DNA of 11,940 nt, taken from positions 1 through 11,940 of the forward strand of contig CALFXA010000154.1 of NCBI GenBank assembly GCA_937928015.1, written 5' to 3'. A program made the translations under genes and the position numbers. The notes under the pieces were generated by a model. The model was given only the letters and a program-made list of their open reading frames with translations. It had not been told where the DNA came from and made no database searches. This document shows positions 6,804-11,940 of the stretch, one piece after another (within the stretch, counting starts at the first letter, position 1; each line of letters begins with the position of its first letter). The DNA is from an uncultured Anaerolineales bacterium. GTDB taxonomy: Bacteria; Chloroflexota; Anaerolineae; Anaerolineales; Villigracilaceae.

Positions 6804-8861
6804 CTACTCCCGCACGGGCAGCCGCTCCATTTTGAAGGGCGTGACAGCGGGATCAATGACCTCATCGAATTCCTGTGCGGCGAGATGGCCGCTGAAGACA
6901 GCCTGGGCAATGATGTTGGGCGCTTCGGCGTCGCCGATGACGCGCAAAGACTTGATTCGACCGTCGGCCAGGGCAGGCTGGAGTTCGCGGTAGAGACTAT
7001 CATTGGGCAAACGGTCAGTGACCAGCACCACGGCGTCGGCGGGGAGAGTCGACTCAGCGGCGGTGATGACCTGTTTGACGGTGACAGCCGCGGGGGCGAT
7101 GCGAGTCAGGATGTGCTGCGGGAGCAGGGTCACGCCCAGACGTCTGAGTCGCGCGTGGATCTTGTCCATCTCCAGGGTGAACTGAGTCCAGTAGGAAACT
7201 GAAGGCGCAGGCGTAGCAATGGTCACCTCGCAGCCGTTTTGTGCGAGCAGTTCGGCCAGCACGCCGCCCATGTAGTAATGATCGTCATCGTAGATCAGCA
7301 CGCGCCCCGTGGGCAGCTTGCCAGCCATCAGGTTGTCGGGCGTGAAGACGTTCGGCAGGTCGCAGCCAGGGACGGGTTGATGCAGGGCGCGGCCCACGCC
7401 GTCGCGGCGATAGGTGGAGCCCGTGGCGATGATCACGTCGGTGGGACCCGCTTCGAGCACATCGGCGGCGGTCATCGGGCTGCCAAGGTAGGGGAAGACG
7501 TTCTTGTCGAGCTTGTCGATCTGGGTCATGCGCCAGTCGAGAACGCGCCGCCACTCGCTCAGGCCAGGCAGCGCGGCTTCGAGCGGAACGCGGCCGCCGA
7601 ACTCGCGGCGCGCCTCGGTGAGGATGACGCGATAGCCGCGCTGACCCAGCGCACGCGCCGCTTCCAGGCCCGCGGGTCCGCCGCCCACCACCAGGATTTC
7701 CTTGTCCTCCTTCTTCGGCGCAATGCGCTCGGGATGCCAGCCGCGCCGCCATTCCTCGCCCATGCTTGGGTTCTGCGTGCAGCGGATGGGCGTCATGCGC
7801 ATGTCGGCACTGACGCAGATGTTACAGCCGATACATTCGCGGATATCTTCAAAGCGGCCTTCTTTGACCTTGGTCGGCAGGAACGGATCGGCAATGGACG
7901 GGCGCGCCGCGCCGATCAGGTCGAGCACGCCGCGCTGGATGGCGGAGAGCATCGCGTCGGGCGAGGTGTAGCGGCCCACGCCCACCACGGGCTTGCTGGT
8001 CAGATTCTTGACGAAGGCGGTGTACTTCTCCTGATAGCCCTGTTTCTCGAAGCGCGACGTGGCCGAGTCGTTGCTCCAGTTGCTGACGTTGACGTCCCAC
8101 AGGTCGGGCAACTCCGCCAGCAGGCCGACGATCTCCTGCGCTTCGCCGTCGGACCTCAAGCCTGCGTCGCCATTCAATTCATCGACCGCCAGCCTGACGG
8201 CCACTGCGCATTTGTCGCCCACGGCATCCTTGGTGTCTTCGATCAGTTCACGCAAGAAGCGGACGCGGTTCACCAGCGGACCGCCGTATTCGTCGGCGCG
8301 GTCGTTCCCGCGCGCAAGCAGATGCATGGCCATCGAAAGTCCATGCCCCGCGTAACAATAGATGATGTCGAAGCCCGCGCGCTTGGCGCGGACGGCCGCG
8401 TTGCGATGCCAGATGCGGACCTGACGCAGGTCGTCCTTGGTGGCGGCGCGGCTCTGCCCAGGTTCGTAGCCCGAGCCGCCGATGATGCCCATCGAACGGG
8501 GACCAAACGGCGCCGTCCGCGAATACAGGTTCGAGGCGTCGTGGCCGTTGTAGGTCAGCTCGATGCCCGCCAGCGATCCATGCGCATGGACGGCATCCGC
8601 CAACAGGGCCAGCGCGGGGATGTCGGCGTCGTCCCACAGGCGACCTTCGATGTACGGGGTCAGGTCGGTGCTGTGGTGGATCTCCACCTCCTCGGTGCAG
8701 ACCACGCCCCATCCGCCCTCGGCCTTGACGCCGCGCATGGCGGCATGTCCGCGCGGCATGCGCCAGCCGAAGCCGTTGCAATGCGGCACCTGGTAGAAAC
8801 GGTTCGGCGCGGTGACGGGGCCGATCTGAATCGGCTGGAAGAGGACGGAGAAATCGGGCAT
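6804..8861 (-). CDS. Trimethylamine/histamine-dehydrogenase-family iron-sulfur flavoprotein
   Basis: This 685-residue protein aligns along its length with trimethylamine dehydrogenase (TMADH), which oxidatively N-dealkylates or deaminates amines and passes electrons to ETF. The N-terminal TIM barrel (1-about 340) has NRFYQVPHC (20-28). Cys28 corresponds to TMADH Cys30, the covalent 6-S-cysteinyl-FMN site. The Tyr-His-Asp catalytic set appears as Tyr170, His173 and Asp265. The 4Fe-4S ligands are Cys343, Cys346, Cys349 and Cys361. A nucleotide-binding domain follows, with VVGGGPAGLEAA (391-402). Trp262 of the substrate bowl is kept, but TMADH Tyr60 is Glu58 and Trp355 is Asp353, so the substrate is probably not trimethylamine; a diamine such as histamine is more likely. 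The enzyme is cytoplasmic. The ATG at 8861 has AAGGAA six bases upstream. No ETF genes are in the window. A dienoyl-CoA-reductase role is less likely given Cys28. Confidence 0.9.
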   Translation of the reverse strand: MPDFSVLFQPIQIGPVTAPNRFYQVPHCNGFGWRMPRGHAAMRGVKAEGGWGVVCTEEVEIHHSTDLTPYIEGRLWDDADIPALALLADAVHAHGSLAGIELTYNGHDASNLYSRTAPFGPRSMGIIGGSGYEPGQSRAATKDDLRQVRIWHRNAAVRAKRAGFDIIYCYAGHGLSMAMHLLARGNDRADEYGGPLVNRVRFLRELIEDTKDAVGDKCAVAVRLAVDELNGDAGLRSDGEAQEIVGLLAELPDLWDVNVSNWSNDSATSRFEKQGYQEKYTAFVKNLTSKPVVGVGRYTSPDAMLSAIQRGVLDLIGAARPSIADPFLPTKVKEGRFEDIRECIGCNICVSADMRMTPIRCTQNPSMGEEWRRGWHPERIAPKKEDKEILVVGGGPAGLEAARALGQRGYRVILTEARREFGGRVPLEAALPGLSEWRRVLDWRMTQIDKLDKNVFPYLGSPMTAADVLEAGPTDVIIATGSTYRRDGVGRALHQPVPGCDLPNVFTPDNLMAGKLPTGRVLIYDDDHYYMGGVLAELLAQNGCEVTIATPAPSVSYWTQFTLEMDKIHARLRRLGVTLLPQHILTRIAPAAVTVKQVITAAESTLPADAVVLVTDRLPNDSLYRELQPALADGRIKSLRVIGDAEAPNIIAQAVFSGHLAAQEFDEVIDPAVTPFKMERLPVRE

Positions 8862-8920
8862 GATGGGTTCCTTGGGGTGAGATTGTCCCCAATTCTAACG
8901 CACACCCCTGGTTTAAAGCA

Positions 8921-8957
8921 CTTCACCGCGGAGAGAGGGAGGCCCTTCGCGGTGAAG
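8921..8957. repeat. Intergenic hairpin with ten-base arms, possible dispersed repeat copy
   Basis: CTTCACCGCG (8921-8930) and CGCGGTGAAG (8948-8957) are a perfect inverted repeat around a purine-rich 17-base loop. The 'ttcaccgcggagag' text resembles short 'cgcggag' intergenic repeats that I associate with Anaerolineae and some Deltaproteobacteria genomes. It has no T run, so it is not a standard terminator. It would lie in the leader of the dehydrogenase transcript if the -10 box at 8975-8980 is used. Confidence 0.55.
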
Positions 8958-8974
8958 ATCGCACGTGCATTCTT

Positions 8975-8980
8975 ATTATA
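8975..8980 (-). promoter_or_regulatory. Possible -10 box of the dehydrogenase gene
   Basis: A perfect TATAAT is read on the minus strand in an AT-rich stretch between the PA14-like gene and the dehydrogenase gene. Transcription would start near 8968, giving a leader of about 107 bases that contains the 8921-8957 hairpin. No convincing -35 box was found at 16-18 bases spacing. Confidence 0.35.
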
Positions 8981-9035
8981 AGGAAATCCACACCAAAATA
9001 TTTATCAGTTTTGTTGGGTCATCTGTCTTCACATC

Positions 9036-9689
9036 TCAGGGCTTGATCCGCCAGCGGACTTCGAGCAGGCCGTAGCCGCTCTTGTCGTAGAATTCGACCA
9101 CGACGGTATGTATCCCCGCCGAAAGGTCACGGGCCAGATCATGCCCGCCGCCGCCATCCCACCAGGCTTCGATCCAACTGAGACCGTCCACATACACGCG
9201 GCAGCCGTCGTGATGTTCGCAATGGAATTCGAAGTAACCCTGCGGAAAGTCAAAGGTCCCCACTAGGCGCAGACTGATGTTGTTGGCAGGCAGGTCACCG
9301 ACTTGTTGCCGCAGCGCCTGGGACTCGATGTGAACCTGATAGCCGCCCTCCGCATTAGCCTCGGCGGGCTGGGTGAAGGTCGTCAACGGCGAACCGTTCA
9401 AATCGATGTTACCGAAGACGTCTACTTTCCACACATCAAACGGCACAGGCGTGGATGTGGGAGCGGCTGCGGCAGGGACAAGGCTCTGGTCGACGGTCAT
9501 CTTCGAGGCCGCCCACGCAACCCACAAGACAATGGACAGTACAGCGATTCCAGCGATCACGCCCCAAAGGAAGAAGGGGCGCGGCTGGACGGCGTTCTCG
9601 TTTCCCACGATGATATTCCCCGTCACGCTTCCGTGGACGGTAATATGTGTGTCGGGGTCCGTTGCCTTTTTGGAGTCCTCGTCGGCCAT
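9036..9689 (-). CDS. Single-pass membrane protein with PA14-like outer domain
   Basis: This is a 217-residue protein. Residues 1-38 are polar and contain HITVHGSVTGNIIVGNENAV (15-34), a short beta-like motif. One hydrophobic segment follows (about 39-61), then a Thr/Pro/Ala linker (66-84) and a C-terminal domain (about 110-216). The end of that domain reads like a PA14 fold: HDGCRVYVDG (160-169), then AGIHTVVVEFYD (191-202) and a final EVRW strand. PA14 domains are beta-sandwiches that usually bind carbohydrate at the cell surface. The likely orientation is N-terminus inside, PA14 outside. Cys157 and Cys163 could form a disulfide. The ATG at 9689 has AAGG eight bases upstream. It starts 33 bases after the SUMF1-like lipoprotein gene on the same strand, so the two are probably one operon with a shared envelope job. 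The ligand is unknown. The PA14 call is by pattern only. Confidence 0.8.
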   Translation of the reverse strand: MADEDSKKATDPDTHITVHGSVTGNIIVGNENAVQPRPFFLWGVIAGIAVLSIVLWVAWAASKMTVDQSLVPAAAAPTSTPVPFDVWKVDVFGNIDLNGSPLTTFTQPAEANAEGGYQVHIESQALRQQVGDLPANNISLRLVGTFDFPQGYFEFHCEHHDGCRVYVDGLSWIEAWWDGGGGHDLARDLSAGIHTVVVEFYDKSGYGLLEVRWRIKP

Positions 9690-9722
9690 CTTTGCCGCCT
9701 TCTGTCAGGGATCAATTCTGCC

Positions 9723-10619
9723 TTACTGCGAAGCGTCACGGGCGCAGCGGAAGCCCGTAGTCGGGAGGGCGTTCTCCGTGCCGCCGCGTACGCGCACGTA
9801 GGTCAGCAGGTACAACGAATTATTGTACTTCCATGCGCCGCCGCGCACCACGTGGAAATCGCCGCCCGTCTCGGGACCTGTCGGGTTGGGCGGCCATTGG
9901 TCGGGCGGATAGGCACTATAGTATTGCGCGTCGTGGATGTCGTAGACCCACTCCCAGGCATTGCCCGTCATATCCAGCACGCCAAAGGGACTGGCCCCCG
10001 CAGGAAAGGAGCCGACAGGTGCGAGGGTCTCGAAGGTGTCACTGCCGCAGGTTCCACCCGCGTTGGCCTTGGAACAATCCCACTTGTCCCCCCAGGGATA
10101 GGCACGGCCGTCGGTCCCGCGCGCGGCGTACTCCCATTGGGCTTCGCTGGGCAGGTGCACCTCTCCCGTCCCGCCGCCCGCCCAATCGCAGTAGGTCCTG
10201 GCCTGCGGCCAGGTGACATAGACCACGGGCAGACTATCCTGGTCGTAATAGGTCAGGTCAGACAGCGGCGTACAACTTCCCTGCTCCACGCACAGACGAT
10301 ACATGGCGTTGGTGACCTCGGTCTGGTCGATCCAAAAGGCGTCCAGGGTCACGGTATGGACAGGCTGTGCGTCGCCGTCGGGGCCGCCCATCTGGAAGCT
10401 CCCGCCTGGGATGTAGACCATCTCCATCTGGTCGGTCGGACGCAATTCAAGGGTCCCAGCCAGAGGTGTGGGAACAGGAGTCTCGGCCGGCGTGGACGTC
10501 GGAGGAGCAACGACGGGGGAGGCCGTCGCAGGGGCGGCCGTCGGCGACGCGAACAGGGAACAGCCCATCGTCAGGGCCAGCGCCAGGAGCATAAGAAAGG
10601 GGATCGTTTGAGTTTTCAT
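9723..10619 (-). CDS. SUMF1/FGE-fold lipoprotein lacking the catalytic cysteines
   Basis: This 298-residue exported protein starts with a lipoprotein-type signal (MKTQTIPF, hydrophobic core, TMGC with Cys20; the lipobox is imperfect). A Pro/Thr/Ala linker (24-55) leads to a formylglycine-generating-enzyme/C-type-lectin-like domain (about 62-294). Landmarks are MVYIPGGSFQMG (67-78), DQTEVTNAMY (98-107), LPSEAQWEYAARG (156-168), YPWGD (174-178), GVLDMTGNAWEWV (213-225), VVRGGAW (257-263) and TGFRCAR (288-294). True FGEs have Cys-x4-Cys after the GGS motif to oxidise sulfatase cysteine; here the positions are Tyr265 and Tyr270, so FGE activity is unlikely and a binding role is more plausible. 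An alternative ATG at 10658, with AGGA seven bases upstream, would add 13 residues before the signal. No sulfatase gene is nearby. It is probably co-transcribed with the PA14-like gene downstream. Confidence 0.87.
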   Translation of the reverse strand: MKTQTIPFLMLLALALTMGCSLFASPTAAPATASPVVAPPTSTPAETPVPTPLAGTLELRPTDQMEMVYIPGGSFQMGGPDGDAQPVHTVTLDAFWIDQTEVTNAMYRLCVEQGSCTPLSDLTYYDQDSLPVVYVTWPQARTYCDWAGGGTGEVHLPSEAQWEYAARGTDGRAYPWGDKWDCSKANAGGTCGSDTFETLAPVGSFPAGASPFGVLDMTGNAWEWVYDIHDAQYYSAYPPDQWPPNPTGPETGGDFHVVRGGAWKYNNSLYLLTYVRVRGGTENALPTTGFRCARDASQ

Positions 10620-10814
10620 CCGCCCATTGTATGAAAATCGGTCCCGTACTTCAAGCATTCCCAAGTCCTATTGGACCAGGATCGTCCTTCAGCGAAGGAA
10701 GGTAATCTGCCTCACGACCAAAAAGAGACCGTCGCCGAAACGGGCCCGAGCGATGGTAGGAACTGTCGGGCAAAGTACACTCACTTCCCCGCCAATTGGG
10801 AAGATAGCCCTCCA

Positions 10815-11940
10815 TTATTTCTCTTTCTGTAGGCTTCCCACGATAAGCAGGATCAGGGAGATCCCACCCACACCAGCGGAGAGGTCTGGAATCCCAGGGA
10901 TTCCCAATACAAAATCTGGAATAATTAGAACAAGCGCAGCGATCAAGCCATATTTGCCCAATCGGGTGTAAATATTGGGTTGGCTTGCTTTTGGAATCTG
11001 GTCAGCGGCCTTTGCCTGCGTCGTGTCTCCGTTCGTTGCCTGGGGGGCCTCCTCGGGTGTCTTCTGGTCTGGCTCCAAAATGGGCTTGGGGGCCTTTTTA
11101 TGATCGACATACAAGGTGGATTGATCTTCTTTTTCCTTCGGCGGATTCAAGACAATGAATTCCGCCTCGGCAATTCTTTCACTTTTCCTAAAGCCATAAT
11201 GACGATCCACAGAAAGTCGCCAGCCCGTTTGGCAGGCTTCATTTTCCAGGGTGGGACATGAGGTCAGAGGTACGGCCAGCGAGAAAGGCGCTTCCCAGGT
11301 TTCGCCAGCCAGGAGGGAGACTTTTGAAGCCAGTTTCTGCTCGCTCCACCTGCGGGCTGTTTGATGACCTGCACCCAGCAGCACCTTCTCCCATGACATA
11401 ACTCCGATGGAGATCCTACTGCCATCGAATTTCTCCCTGGCTTGCAGACGCAGGGTGCCTTCGACCTTCTCCCCTGGCAGGTAAGTCAATTTGGAAATGT
11501 CGAAGGCAGCATCCAAAGCTGGGACCAGGCTGTGCCTCTTGGATGGCGTTCCCTTCCAGGCAGGCGCAGAGACTGGCACAGCAAAGTAGGACCTTCGCTT
11601 TCCCCAGAGAGGTCTCCCCAAGGCTGTACCGCTGACCACTTCGAGGGTGATCCCGCATTCGAGATCGACGATCTCACCTTGATAGGTCGGAGAAATGCTG
11701 GTCGGAATCTGCCATACAAAGGTAAACGGCTCATAGTACCCCTGGTTGAGGCGCCTGTTCTCCATCAACACCTTGCTGGCAATCGGGATCGTCTCTTTGA
11801 CCCAATCGAAGAATTCCTTCTTTACCACTTTGACCCCCAGGCTGACCTTTACCATTTCGCCGCTGGCTTCGTCATTTTGATAGGTAAATTTTTCCTTCTT
11901 ATACGTCTTGACGAATTTTCCCCTGTAGCGTTTTTTGGCG
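10815..11940 (-). CDS. Arrestin-fold protein with C-terminal membrane hairpin (5' end beyond right edge)
   Basis: The frame has no stop from base 11940 down to the TAA at 10815, so the visible 374 residues are the C-terminal part of a longer protein. The ATG at 11853-11855 is internal: the 28 residues before it continue the same beta-rich fold. Visible residues 1-100 look like an arrestin N-domain, ending in PFTFVWQIPTSISPTYQG (71-88), the family's 'F-x-F-x-x-P...P-S-Y-x-G' pattern. A second domain starts at LTYLPGEKVEGTLRL (151-165), the usual opening of an arrestin C-domain, and runs to about 265. A charged linker (265-325) follows, then two hydrophobic segments (about 328-347 and 353-370) separated by a Gly/Pro-rich turn and closed by QKEK. 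The domains probably face the cytoplasm as a membrane-anchored scaffold. The gene looks less GC-rich than its neighbours. The partner is unknown. Confidence 0.75.
   Translation of the reverse strand, partial: AKKRYRGKFVKTYKKEKFTYQNDEASGEMVKVSLGVKVVKKEFFDWVKETIPIASKVLMENRRLNQGYYEPFTFVWQIPTSISPTYQGEIVDLECGITLEVVSGTALGRPLWGKRRSYFAVPVSAPAWKGTPSKRHSLVPALDAAFDISKLTYLPGEKVEGTLRLQAREKFDGSRISIGVMSWEKVLLGAGHQTARRWSEQKLASKVSLLAGETWEAPFSLAVPLTSCPTLENEACQTGWRLSVDRHYGFRKSERIAEAEFIVLNPPKEKEDQSTLYVDHKKAPKPILEPDQKTPEEAPQATNGDTTQAKAADQIPKASQPNIYTRLGKYGLIAALVLIIPDFVLGIPGIPDLSAGVGGISLILLIVGSLQKEK

Noticed and set aside
7239..8981. 580-codon plus-strand frame opposite the dehydrogenase gene
   Set aside because: It is a composition artefact of the opposite strand: His/Ala/Val/Gly-rich, no motif, no ribosome site, while the minus-strand protein aligns throughout with TMADH.
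9723..10619. Diversity-generating retroelement variable protein
   Set aside because: The FGE/lectin-like fold and lipoprotein anchor recall TvpA-type DGR targets, but no reverse transcriptase or template repeat is in the window and the C-terminal codons are not dominated by AAY. A check of the flanking 10 kb for an RT would settle it.
9303..10634. 443-codon plus-strand frame opposite the SUMF1-like and PA14-like genes
   Set aside because: It is antisense to two genes with recognisable domains, and its own translation is Arg/Gly-rich without motifs.
10784..10803. CTTCCC/GGGAAG hairpin as terminator of the arrestin-like gene
   Set aside because: The stem is only six base pairs and is not followed by a T run on the minus strand, so I do not list it as a terminator.
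10627..10971. Small plus-strand frame across the gap before the arrestin-like gene
   Set aside because: It runs antisense into the arrestin-like gene's membrane region, has no ribosome site and shows no domain pattern.
11853..11855. ATG as the true start of the arrestin-like gene
   Set aside because: The frame stays open to base 11940 and the preceding residues (KFVKTYKKEKFTYQ) continue a beta-strand pattern, so this Met is internal to an edge-cut gene.
1..11940. CRISPR array, tRNA/rRNA, insertion sequence or phage genes
   Set aside because: No regularly spaced repeats, cloverleaf-like segments, transposase motifs or terminal inverted repeats were seen; nearly all sequence is accounted for by eight genes and short gaps.

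Overview
The window is a chromosomal stretch of a GC-rich bacterium. It carries eight protein genes, two of them cut by the window edges, separated by short AT-richer gaps. I see no rRNA, tRNA, CRISPR array, insertion sequence or phage gene. The mix suggests a Chloroflexota (Anaerolineae-type) heterotroph: a fused ADP-forming acyl-CoA synthetase/GNAT, an HhH/DUF4332 protein, Thr/Pro-linker lipoproteins, a GH127 arabinofuranosidase with its transporter, and a trimethylamine-dehydrogenase-like flavoprotein. This assignment is by general resemblance only.

Left, minus strand (1-1798): a two-gene sugar operon. An SLC45/GPH-type MFS sugar transporter overlaps by ATGA the start of a GH127 beta-L-arabinofuranosidase that runs off the left edge. 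A good promoter and an inverted repeat lie upstream. Middle left, plus strand (2079-4820): a 913-residue fusion of ADP-forming acyl-CoA synthetase and GNAT acetyltransferase (PatZ/Pat architecture) that keeps the phosphohistidine reported lost in enterobacterial Pat. A CRP/FNR-like palindrome lies just upstream. It converges on an MFS_3 exporter-type transporter (4887-6149, minus), with a perfect palindromic bidirectional terminator between them.

Middle right: a small two-HhH protein (6292-6696, plus) diverges from the MFS gene and converges, through a second bidirectional terminator, on a 685-residue TMADH/histamine-dehydrogenase-family enzyme (6804-8861, minus). That enzyme keeps the covalent-flavin cysteine and the 4Fe-4S cysteines but has an altered amine-binding bowl.

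Right, minus strand (9036-11940): a SUMF1/FGE-fold lipoprotein without the catalytic cysteines and, 33 bases downstream, a single-pass membrane protein with a PA14-like outer domain; these two are probably one operon at the cell surface. Upstream of them is an arrestin-fold protein with a C-terminal membrane hairpin, cut by the right edge. Its coding frame stays open to base 11940.

I did not find a clearly new multi-gene system. The best leads are the amine dehydrogenase pocket, the intact synthetase histidine with a CRP-like site, the pseudo-FGE/PA14 surface pair and the bacterial arrestin.
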